DNA of 64,000 nucleotides. It comes from Methylophaga sp. UBA3192. GTDB lineage: Bacteria; Pseudomonadota; Gammaproteobacteria; Nitrosococcales; Methylophagaceae. Position numbers and translations under genes: made by a program. Shown here piece by piece: positions 7,489-15,218 of this stretch. A model generated the notes under the pieces. The model saw nothing but the letters and a program-made list of their open reading frames with translations, was not told where the DNA came from and made no database searches. The stretch spans positions 124,001-188,000 of the forward strand of contig DEXE01000006.1 in the NCBI GenBank assembly GCA_002363955.1, in the 5' to 3' direction. How positions within the stretch are numbered: the stretch's first letter is position 1; each line of letters opens with the position of its first letter.

Positions 7489-8313
7489 ATGAGGTGTTTA
7501 TTGTTTTACCGACAACTGAAACCGAGCAAACAAGTGCGTCTGCCCGGCCATACTGCACATAATCGGCAGCATTCAATCTGTTTCTCGCAGCCAAAATCCA
7601 AAATGGCGGGTTTTACACTGCTTGAGTTACTGGCTGTCATTGTTTTGCTAGCAATTTTGGCTACAGGTGCAATGGTTGCCTACGATGGTATCGATGAGCA
7701 AGGTCGAATTGACGTCACCAAAATGGAAATGTCCGAACTTCGTACTGCTTTATTGCAATTCCGGCGTGACACGGGGGCATTACCCTGCGGTGTTTATCAC
7801 GAACCAAATCTTGATGGTGATGTTCGTGCTTATACTCTGGACGTAAACAATATGAATTTTTCGGATATGCCTGACCCAACGGCAGAAGCCGACGAAAAAT
7901 CCGAGTGGTGTGAACAAAATGGTTTGAGTATGTTGACGGAGTATCCGTTTGAACTTGAAGAGCCTATTCAACATCAGCTATGGAATTCTGATACAAAACG
8001 CGGCTGGAATGGGGCCTATATTTCACGTGAAGGTTTAACAGATGCATGGGGAAATCGCTATCTGCTGATTAATCCCGAACTGGATTTTGCCCGGCCACCA
8101 TCTATGTGTATTCCACCAGAACCCTCAGCCCAGTTTTATGAATGCCGTTCAATCAATGATCAGGAATATACAGCCAGTCCTGCCTCCTATTCAGAATTTG
8201 GTGATATTGCCCGAATAATAAGTATGGGTCCTAATAACGAGAATGATAGTCAAGCTGCATCAGATCCTTGCGTAGCTGAAGGTGATGATATCGTTCTCTG
8301 TTTGTTGCGTTAA
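7489..8313 (+). CDS. Large type IV prepilin-like protein (pseudopilin) 2
   Basis: A 274-residue protein with the class III cleavage site at G41 followed by Phe-Thr-Leu-Leu-Glu. The mature helix is nearly identical to that of pseudopilin 1 through Ala-Tyr-Asp-Gly. The leader of 41 residues is long and basic; an ATG at 7603 would give a three-residue leader and is less likely because no ribosome-binding site precedes it. The globular part has five or more cysteines and a GspG-like Trp-Gly-Asn-Arg-Tyr segment after Thr-Asp-Ala. The end is 13 bases before pseudopilin 3. It is likely a minor pseudopilin or an alternative major subunit. Confidence 0.83.
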   Translation: MRCLLFYRQLKPSKQVRLPGHTAHNRQHSICFSQPKSKMAGFTLLELLAVIVLLAILATGAMVAYDGIDEQGRIDVTKMEMSELRTALLQFRRDTGALPCGVYHEPNLDGDVRAYTLDVNNMNFSDMPDPTAEADEKSEWCEQNGLSMLTEYPFELEEPIQHQLWNSDTKRGWNGAYISREGLTDAWGNRYLLINPELDFARPPSMCIPPEPSAQFYECRSINDQEYTASPASYSEFGDIARIISMGPNNENDSQAASDPCVAEGDDIVLCLLR

Positions 8314-8326
8314 CAAAGGCTGATTA

Positions 8327-9370
8327 ATGCAACTGCCCAATAAAAATTTCCTGTCTGCAAAATTACAGAATTTGACTAACAGTCATTTTCAATCCGGTTT
8401 CACTCTACTGGAAATGGTGCTTGTACTGTTCCTGATTGGCTTACTGGCCTCAGCCGGATTGCTATTCACTGAAGGTGTCGAGGATCAGGCCAAATACGAT
8501 GAAACCAAACGGCGGATGGAGTTGATTCGTAAGGCAATAGTAGGCGATACCACACGCACAATTAATGGTGCGCCGGAAGTTAGCGGGTTTGCTGCTGATA
8601 TGGGCCGTCTACCTCAATGTATCAAAGAGTTATTGGTAAATGAGACCTGTGAGGGGGTAACTATAGAGCCGTGGTCAGTAGTTACAGATACCGGAATAGG
8701 GTTTGGTTGGAGAGGCCCTTATATTCAAGTAATTGCTGATCGTGATGGCAAACCACGCTTTCGCGATGGTTATGGGAATGTTGATGCGGATACTCTTCAG
8801 GATAATAAAGATTTTGGATGGATCTTTAATATTTCAGCTGCAACATCAAGTGTTCAACTTCAGAGTCTTGGGTTTGATCCCGTTTCATCTTTAGATGACT
8901 TTCCTCAACCTATCAGTGCGGTAGTTCCAAGTCTCATTGTTAATGATGATTGGAAAATAAAAGATATTAAGGTCAGATTCAACAATATCAGTGAGCAAAA
9001 TCTTCCAGATGATGATAGTGAACTCTTACTGAGAGTTTTTAACTCTGAACTTTCAGATTATGTTGATGGCGGATTTTCTAATAGTGAAGTCCCAATAACT
9101 TTAGCAGCTAGTGATGTTTTTGCTGAGGATACATTAACTAAAACATTTGTTTTTGATGAGTCGAGCGCCATTGTGCAGGGTATTCGGACCTATGCAATAG
9201 TTTGTTATGAGGTTCCATCTGGCGATCCAGATGAATATGTCATCTTTGATGGTGACTGTGTGCCACCGCCGGGCAACTCAAAACCAGACTCATCGACTAT
9301 AAGAACTTTCACTGTTGTTCCCAGAAACAGCCTGAACCTGCAACTTGACTGGATAATCCCAACGCCATGA
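8327..9370 (+). CDS. Large type IV prepilin-like protein (pseudopilin) 3
   Basis: A 347-residue prepilin-like protein with a 24-residue leader ending in Ser-Gly and mature start Phe-Thr-Leu-Leu-Glu-Met. Its hydrophobic helix differs from those of pseudopilins 1 and 2. A GspG-like Gly-Trp-Arg-Gly-Pro-Tyr segment near residue 128 is followed by a longer C-terminal domain of about 190 residues with beta-rich, Asp/Ser-rich sequence. The DNA for that C-terminal part (from about 8800) is more AT-rich than its surroundings and may have been acquired or diversified. The stop overlaps the next start (ATGA at 9367), so it is coupled to the PilM-like gene. Confidence 0.82.
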   Translation: MQLPNKNFLSAKLQNLTNSHFQSGFTLLEMVLVLFLIGLLASAGLLFTEGVEDQAKYDETKRRMELIRKAIVGDTTRTINGAPEVSGFAADMGRLPQCIKELLVNETCEGVTIEPWSVVTDTGIGFGWRGPYIQVIADRDGKPRFRDGYGNVDADTLQDNKDFGWIFNISAATSSVQLQSLGFDPVSSLDDFPQPISAVVPSLIVNDDWKIKDIKVRFNNISEQNLPDDDSELLLRVFNSELSDYVDGGFSNSEVPITLAASDVFAEDTLTKTFVFDESSAIVQGIRTYAIVCYEVPSGDPDEYVIFDGDCVPPPGNSKPDSSTIRTFTVVPRNSLNLQLDWIIPTP

Positions 9371-11154
9371 ATCTGAATACGCTTTCTGCATTGAAAAATA
9401 TTTCATTTGGTAAACCCAGCCAGATTCTGGTGTGCGAGAGTGATGGCCTGAGCCTGAGAGCAGCGGTCATCAGTCGCGAAGGGAGTCGATTGGTCACACA
9501 TCAGCATGCGTTATCCAACCTGCTGGATCCGGGACTTGCACTAACCGAAGTAATAAATACCATCCGTGCCAATGGTTGGTCGGGAAATCAGGCCGTATTA
9601 TTAACACCCGCGGCTATGTCGAGCCTGATTGAATTACCGATTAACCCCAAAAAACCGAAACCGCTGGCACAGATGCAGGCGCTGATTCGTTGGGAGGCCG
9701 AGCCTTTGCTGATGCAACAGCAAAACCAGTGGAGCATCGGTTATCTGATGATCAAGCAGGGTTTGATGACAGCGGAACAGGTCAATCATATCCGCGGCAT
9801 TCAACAGGCGAATAAACCGGCGGGGATGGGGATTGGTACTCAGCAGCGTTCTAATTTTCAGCGATTTGGTGAGCTTGCTCTGGAACATGGCTATGTAGAT
9901 AAGGAACGTTTGAATGGCTTTGTTCAATGCCAGAGCTGGTTGCGTTCCGATGAAGAAGAGATTGAATGTGGCTGGCAACCACAGGGCGCGGTGAAAGATG
10001 CGCCAGGTATTTATAACTGGCTAATCAGCTGTGTTTATAAATCAGTGATAAACCGTTGGGTGGATGCGTTTAAAACACATGGAATAAACCTGTTGCAAGT
10101 ATTCCCGTTGACCGGGGCGTCTAATAGCTTATTGAAAGCAACCAATAATGAGCAATTATTAATCGAATCAGGCCCGGGAATTGTCACCACAACGGGTTTA
10201 TCCAAAGGCCTGGTTAATCAGTTTCAGGTGCACCATTCCGCTTCTCTGGAGGCTTATGACGGGTGCCTTGAGGCCTACCATGCCGCCAATACCGATTCGA
10301 TAGAAGAAGCCTGGCTGAGTTGTCATAGTGAAACCGATAATCAGCTTTATCAAAATTTGGGCGAAGTATTAACCAAACCGATCCATTTTCTGAGTGGGCT
10401 TGATGCTTCGACTGGGGTTACGCCCGGCATACTCGGTGCTGCATCTCATGTTACAGGGATTTATACCGGTACGGCCTGTGTTCCTGTCCGGGTGGGTGGG
10501 GAAAAACCACCTCTTATTCAGCGTCAGGAAATACAGTTTGCCGGCGTAGCAGCAATACTTTTGTTAGTTATTATGGCATCAGAAGTGACCATGCATGTTC
10601 AGCAAACGCGATTGGTTGAACAAAAAACGGTGCTGGATGAACGTGCCAGAACACTGGATGAAGCGGTCAGACGCATAACCGCCATCAATGAACAAATTGA
10701 AGCGCGCAAGAACCTGCTTAAACAACAGCAGACCAGCCAGCAGCGAATGGAAGCCCGGATGGCTTTTTTCGGTGAAGAGCTGCCCGAACGTAACATGCTG
10801 CTGCAGGCGGTATTAGGCACTCTGCAAAATGCACTTAATGACCATATCGTTATCAATAGTATTGATGAAATGGGCAAGCGTCTGCCAATGATGGCAGCAA
10901 ACCAGCCCGTTCAAAGTGATTTTATTGAACTGGATAATTTCAATATTGATGCCTGGTCACTCACAGAGAGCGCTGCACAGGAATTTATTCAGGCCCTTAA
11001 AGATTCAGCATCCACCTGGAACCTGATCGTCAGAGATGTGCAGATTCTTGAGCGTTCCGGCCCGCTGAATCTGGATGGCTATGCGGTGGCATTGAGCTTG
11101 GTCAAGGTGAAACCCAGACCGTTACAAATCTCTCAATCGGAGCAGAACCAATGA
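9367..11154 (+). CDS. PilM/PilN-like (GspL-like) fusion with an embedded MshEN-type motif pair
   Basis: A 595-residue protein. Residues 1-120 and 205-380 look like a divergent PilM/GspL actin-like domain. One membrane segment follows at about 394-412, then a coiled coil (415-470) and a PilN-like periplasmic domain to the end. In cells this would join the cytoplasmic ATPase to the periplasmic alignment proteins. Unusually, residues 123-189 hold two 24-residue repeats: Ser-Ile-Gly..Gly-Leu-Met..Gln (123-146) and Arg-Phe-Gly..Gly-Tyr-Val..Leu..Gln (166-189). The second fits the known c-di-GMP-binding MshEN pattern RLG-x2-L-V-x2-G-L-I-x4-L-x6-Q. The gene overlaps its neighbours by ATGA at both ends. 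Assignment as PilM plus PilN is by architecture; direct homology to GspL is the alternative. Confidence 0.75.
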   Translation: MNLNTLSALKNISFGKPSQILVCESDGLSLRAAVISREGSRLVTHQHALSNLLDPGLALTEVINTIRANGWSGNQAVLLTPAAMSSLIELPINPKKPKPLAQMQALIRWEAEPLLMQQQNQWSIGYLMIKQGLMTAEQVNHIRGIQQANKPAGMGIGTQQRSNFQRFGELALEHGYVDKERLNGFVQCQSWLRSDEEEIECGWQPQGAVKDAPGIYNWLISCVYKSVINRWVDAFKTHGINLLQVFPLTGASNSLLKATNNEQLLIESGPGIVTTTGLSKGLVNQFQVHHSASLEAYDGCLEAYHAANTDSIEEAWLSCHSETDNQLYQNLGEVLTKPIHFLSGLDASTGVTPGILGAASHVTGIYTGTACVPVRVGGEKPPLIQRQEIQFAGVAAILLLVIMASEVTMHVQQTRLVEQKTVLDERARTLDEAVRRITAINEQIEARKNLLKQQQTSQQRMEARMAFFGEELPERNMLLQAVLGTLQNALNDHIVINSIDEMGKRLPMMAANQPVQSDFIELDNFNIDAWSLTESAAQEFIQALKDSASTWNLIVRDVQILERSGPLNLDGYAVALSLVKVKPRPLQISQSEQNQ

Positions 11155-11834
11155 CATTGAGAGAGCTGAACAAACGTGAGCGAATCCTGGCAATTGCTAT
11201 TGCAGTGGTGATATTGCTGGTTAGCTATGGATTGATACGATATCAGCCAGCAAAAGCCAATATTGAATCACTTCAGAAGCAAGTCCTGGCAACACAGGTC
11301 CGTATCGGTAAGCTGGAAATCCCGGAAGAATCCGATGAGGTGATTGAAGATATTCTCGATCAACTTGATGAACAGGAAGCCGATGTTGCTGCATTGCAGG
11401 AAAGTGCCGCCGTGATTGAAAATCGTCTGGCCAGCCGCGACTCGCAACAATTACGCGTGATGATTTCATCACTGGCAATGGAATCCGGTATCCGTATTCG
11501 CACCAATGAATCCTTCCAGGCGTCACCTGTGACGCAGGTTGCTCAGGCCAGTCGCAACAGTAATCGAAAAACAGCCGAACAACCCGCTCAGGATGTTATT
11601 TTGCCTGCAACAGCTGGTTGGATTGCCCGAATGTCGCCGGGGTCAATGTATGCAAGACCTTTGCAAAAACTTCAGCTGGAAGGCAGTTATGAATCTCTGA
11701 GACGTTTTTTACATGGTCTTGACGGTCTGCCATGGCAAGTCTCGGTACTGCGGATGAATATTACCAAGCTTCCTGTTTCGCCTTTACGCGGTATGCCTCA
11801 ACCCTTATCTGTAGAAGTGATTCTGTCGTTATGA
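11151..11834 (+). CDS. PilO/GspM-like inner-membrane alignment protein
   Basis: A 227-residue bitopic protein with a short basic N-terminus, one membrane helix at about residues 12-29, a long coiled coil to about residue 95, and a small ferredoxin-like C-terminal domain after a Gln/Ala/Thr-rich linker. This is the PilO/GspM plan; such proteins pair with PilN/GspL in the periplasm. The start ATG overlaps the end of the PilM/PilN-like gene. Recognition is by size, topology and position rather than by sharp motifs. Confidence 0.75.
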   Translation: MTLRELNKRERILAIAIAVVILLVSYGLIRYQPAKANIESLQKQVLATQVRIGKLEIPEESDEVIEDILDQLDEQEADVAALQESAAVIENRLASRDSQQLRVMISSLAMESGIRIRTNESFQASPVTQVAQASRNSNRKTAEQPAQDVILPATAGWIARMSPGSMYARPLQKLQLEGSYESLRRFLHGLDGLPWQVSVLRMNITKLPVSPLRGMPQPLSVEVILSL

Positions 11835-11908
11835 GTTGTAAACATCCAGGTTCGGTCAGCGATGCACCAGGACGTTTGCCATTGGTGAATGAGGCGGTAT
11901 GGCGTTAA
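11831..11908 (+). CDS. Possible 25-codon coupling ORF between PilO-like and ATPase genes
   Basis: An ATGA at 11831 overlaps the PilO-like stop and opens a 25-codon frame that ends at 11908, ten bases inside the ATPase gene, whose ATG is at 11899. The ATPase frame is closed by a TGA at 11890, so it cannot start earlier. All other junctions in this part of the operon are ATGA or short overlaps; this tiny frame would carry ribosomes across the only gap. The peptide itself has no recognisable features, and its function may be only translational coupling. Confidence 0.3.
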   Translation: MSCKHPGSVSDAPGRLPLVNEAVWR

Positions 11909-13566
11909 CTGACGAACTGTTATTGCAGGCAGGCGTGGCCACTGAGTTACTTGATGGGGAGACTGTCGAGCGATTAAAAGTGGAAGCCAGACGTCAGCGG
12001 GTGCCGGTGTTAAGCAAGGTGTTGGCACATTACCGTATACCTGTTTCAGCACTGCACCGTGCGGTGGCTGAATCAAGGAATATTCCGTTTATTGATCTGA
12101 CGAAAGCTTCCATTGAACGGAAATTACTGAAAAAACTGCCCGGCAGTCTGATCAAACGTAAGTATTTTGTACCGGTACAGATGGATGGAAATCTGCTATT
12201 GATTACTGCGGATCCGGATGATATGGCCGGGATTACCTCGGCAACACGTTTAATGGGCGCTGAGTTACCCATCGTGATGGCGGAACCGAAACGGTTACAA
12301 CTGCTTGTCGACAATTATCTGGCGACCAGTGTCATGGCAGCCGTTGAAGAAAATGCAACAGCGTCTCAGGAAACGGATCTGGTGGGGTTGCTGGACACCA
12401 TTCTGACAGAAGCCTATCTGACCAGAGCATCAGATGTTCATTTACTGACGGAAGAGGAAGGTCTGCGAATTCGCTTACGGATAGATGGCAGCCTGTCTGA
12501 TTACCCTCTGGCTGCGGATCAAAGTGTGGCATCCGGTCTGGTGTCACGAATAAAGGTACTCGCTGGTCTGGACATCGCTGAACAGCGGCAACCTCAGGAC
12601 GGCGGCTTTACCTACCACCTCGCGGCACCATTTGATCTGGATTTCAATATCCGGGTGGCAACTGCACCCACCCGTCTGGGTGAACGGATTACCATGCGTC
12701 TGCTTGGTCAGGAGTCCGGCGGTCTGACACTGACGGATTTAGGCATGCTGGAACAGGATCTGGCCCGCTTTAACGAAGCCATTCGTAATCCCTACGGTAT
12801 GATTCTGCTGACCGGTCCGACAGGAAGTGGCAAGTCCACCACGCTGTTTGCCGCGCTGCAGGAAATCAATCAACCTGACATCAATATCATGACAGTAGAA
12901 AACCCGATTGAATACGTGATGGAAGGGGTGTCGCAGATACAGACCGGCCCCAAAATCAGCTTCGCTGATGCACTGCGTTCCTTATTACGCCATGACCCGG
13001 ATGTATTAATGGTCGGGGAAATCCGTGATGCCGAAACGGCTGATGTCGCGGTGAAAGCGGCGATGACCGGGCATCTGGTTTTTTCTACCTTGCATACCAA
13101 CAATGCCGTCAGCGCGGTTACCCGTCTTATCGATATTGGCTGTGAACCGTTTTTGATAGGTTCCACCATGACTGCTGTGATTGCACAGCGACTGGTGCGG
13201 CGTTTGTGCAGGCATTGTGCTCGTAAGCGGTTTGCGACTGAATCTGAAAGCAAAGCATTGGGCTATGAGGATAAATCAATAGAGATATTTGACCCGGTTG
13301 GCTGTGCAGTCTGTCAGGGAACTGGTTTTCGCGGACGTTTGGGCCTATTTGAAACCCTCTGGTTTGATGAACAGCTTGCCAGAATGGTGGCAAAAGGGGC
13401 AGATGAAGAAACGCTGGAGCAGGCAGCGGGCGACAAACTTCGTTTCATGTGGCAGGACGGTTGTGAAAAAGTACTGCGCGGTATGACCACGCTGGATGAA
13501 ATACAGAAAGTAGCCGTGGTGAAACATGTTGCCGGGGATGAGGTGATCTACGATGCCGCTGTATAG
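11899..13566 (+). CDS. GspE/PilB-type secretion ATPase
   Basis: A 555-residue hexameric traffic ATPase that would power pseudopilus assembly. An N-terminal T2SSE_N/MshEN-like domain covers residues 1-145. The N2 domain follows, then the RecA-like core with Walker A Gly-Pro-Thr-Gly-Ser-Gly-Lys-Ser-Thr at 306-314, Asp and His boxes, and Walker B at about 367-377 (Val-Gly-Glu-Ile-Arg-Asp). A tetracysteine zinc module (C437, C440, C469, C472) marks GspE/PilB rather than PilT. In the N-terminal domain the Arg and Gly residues of the c-di-GMP motif are replaced (Pro36, Leu38, Tyr45), so it probably does not bind c-di-GMP. GAGG before the ATG serves as ribosome-binding site. Confidence 0.92.
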   Translation: MALTDELLLQAGVATELLDGETVERLKVEARRQRVPVLSKVLAHYRIPVSALHRAVAESRNIPFIDLTKASIERKLLKKLPGSLIKRKYFVPVQMDGNLLLITADPDDMAGITSATRLMGAELPIVMAEPKRLQLLVDNYLATSVMAAVEENATASQETDLVGLLDTILTEAYLTRASDVHLLTEEEGLRIRLRIDGSLSDYPLAADQSVASGLVSRIKVLAGLDIAEQRQPQDGGFTYHLAAPFDLDFNIRVATAPTRLGERITMRLLGQESGGLTLTDLGMLEQDLARFNEAIRNPYGMILLTGPTGSGKSTTLFAALQEINQPDINIMTVENPIEYVMEGVSQIQTGPKISFADALRSLLRHDPDVLMVGEIRDAETADVAVKAAMTGHLVFSTLHTNNAVSAVTRLIDIGCEPFLIGSTMTAVIAQRLVRRLCRHCARKRFATESESKALGYEDKSIEIFDPVGCAVCQGTGFRGRLGLFETLWFDEQLARMVAKGADEETLEQAAGDKLRFMWQDGCEKVLRGMTTLDEIQKVAVVKHVAGDEVIYDAAV

Positions 13567-14776
13567 CTATAACGCCCTGAGCAGTGCTGGTAATGAACAG
13601 AAAGGGTCATTACAGGCAGCCAATGAAAGCATGGCAGCACAGGAGTTACGGGCACAGGGTTTACGCGTACTGGATATTCGTGAACGTCAAGGACAGGGTG
13701 GTTTCCTGGGGCAGGCGAATTTTGCTGACTGGCTGGCCACCCAGCGTTCTGTCGGAACGGATTCGTTGATTTTCTATTTCCGGCAGATGGCATTCATGCT
13801 CAGAGCCGGTTTACCTGTGGCTCAGGCGCTTGAATTGTCAGCCGGACAAATTTCCAGCAGTCGTCTTAATCTGGCGATAAGAGTCATGCTGAAAGATATC
13901 GAAGGAGGGCAATCACTCTCTGCCGCAATGAAAAAACATCGCGATGTGTTCAGCCACATGGTCATCAATCTGATCGTGGCCGGTGAAAACACCGGTGAGC
14001 TTGATGTGATCATGGAACGGCTGGCCAGCCATCTGGAGAAACGTTCAGCACTGAAAAAACAAATGATTACGGCATTGATTTATCCGGTCATCGTTGTGCT
14101 GGTGGCGATTGGTGTCGCGATATTCATGGTGGTCAGCATTATTCCCAAATTCGCGACGTTTTTGCAGGGACAAGGCAAGGCGTTACCGGCATCAACTCAA
14201 GCGCTTATCGATATCTCCGCAGGTATTCGTGAAAACGGCATACAACTTGTCATTACTGCTATCGCCATACTGATCGCGATCTGGCTGTTTTATCGGACGC
14301 CGCAGGGGCGTTTATGGATGGATCAGCTTTTATTACGCATTCCGGTGATGGGTAAATTGATGATTAACGGTTCAATGGCCCAGTTGAACTGGGCCATGTC
14401 AATTTTGCTGAGCAGTGGTGTCAATATTTTCGATGGACTGAAAATTACAGCAGACTTGATGCCTAATCGTGTCTATGCCGACAAGCTCAAACAAGCTGCA
14501 GAGAGGGTTTTTGCTGGTCACGATTTGTCATCCAGTATTCGTCATCCAATGTTACCGGCTCTGGTCACACAAATGATTGCGGTCGGTGAACGCACCGGTA
14601 CGCTGGACCATATTCTGCAGGAACTTGGCACCTATTATGAAAAGGTGCTGGAAACCGGAATCAAACGACTCACAGCTTTAATTGAACCCGCGATGATACT
14701 GGTGATCGGCGGCATGGTGGGATTTGTCTATTACGCCTTTTTCCAGGCGTTGTTTGCGTTGGCTGGTGGGAGGTAA
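13553..14776 (+). CDS. GspF/PilC-type inner-membrane platform protein
   Basis: A 407-residue polytopic protein with two repeated T2SSF domains (about residues 70-190 and 270-395). Three main hydrophobic segments lie near 172-195, 222-245 and 375-400. The conserved Gly-Glu-x-Thr-Gly motif appears twice (Gly-Glu-Asn-Thr-Gly-Glu-Leu and Gly-Glu-Arg-Thr-Gly-Thr-Leu), as is usual for the family. It forms the membrane base that the ATPase drives during pseudopilus assembly. Its start overlaps the ATPase gene by 14 bases. Confidence 0.92.
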   Translation: MPLYSYNALSSAGNEQKGSLQAANESMAAQELRAQGLRVLDIRERQGQGGFLGQANFADWLATQRSVGTDSLIFYFRQMAFMLRAGLPVAQALELSAGQISSSRLNLAIRVMLKDIEGGQSLSAAMKKHRDVFSHMVINLIVAGENTGELDVIMERLASHLEKRSALKKQMITALIYPVIVVLVAIGVAIFMVVSIIPKFATFLQGQGKALPASTQALIDISAGIRENGIQLVITAIAILIAIWLFYRTPQGRLWMDQLLLRIPVMGKLMINGSMAQLNWAMSILLSSGVNIFDGLKITADLMPNRVYADKLKQAAERVFAGHDLSSSIRHPMLPALVTQMIAVGERTGTLDHILQELGTYYEKVLETGIKRLTALIEPAMILVIGGMVGFVYYAFFQALFALAGGR

Positions 14777-14780
14777 ACAC

Positions 14781-15218
14781 GTGCTGCGAAGAACAGGTTA
14801 TTACAACGTCATGATGGTTTTTGCTGTCTGGACAAATGTCGTTACTGCCGTTGAAAACGGTGATGCTGACACGGACAACATCGCTTTGATGCGTGATCCG
14901 TTTACCCCCAGTCAGTTGATGTATCAGATTCGTGGAACAGAGTTAAGCAGTTATTCCAGGGCAGGAACATTTAATCCTAATGATGTGGTTGCTACGGATA
15001 TTCCCGATATGCGTCTGCGTGGTTTTGTTTCTGATGACAGCGAGAAAATGCTGGCGTTGCTGGAAGTCGTCGGCCGCGGGGTTTATATGGTCAGGGAAGG
15101 CGATGAGATCAATATCAATCCAAGACGCCCTTCAGAGGCGATTCGGATTACCAGTATTACGCGTTTAGGGGTGACGGTGGAAACCGGCACGATTGGCAAA
15201 ATCCGGGTGTTGAAATAA
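14781..15218 (+). CDS. PilP/MshK-like periplasmic protein
   Basis: A 145-residue exported protein from a GTG start at 14781, chosen because GGGAGG at 14768-14773 is ideally spaced; an ATG at 14724 in the same frame would overlap the GspF-type gene by 53 bases. A signal-type hydrophobic segment ends near residue 23. The mature protein has Met-Arg-Asp-Pro-Phe, the short motif that opens PilP, MshK and GspC mature regions, and a C-terminal HR-like beta domain. It has no lipobox cysteine. Such proteins link the inner-membrane alignment complex to the N-domains of the secretin, which is encoded next, with its ATG directly after this stop codon. Confidence 0.7.
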   Translation: MLRRTGYYNVMMVFAVWTNVVTAVENGDADTDNIALMRDPFTPSQLMYQIRGTELSSYSRAGTFNPNDVVATDIPDMRLRGFVSDDSEKMLALLEVVGRGVYMVREGDEININPRRPSEAIRITSITRLGVTVETGTIGKIRVLK

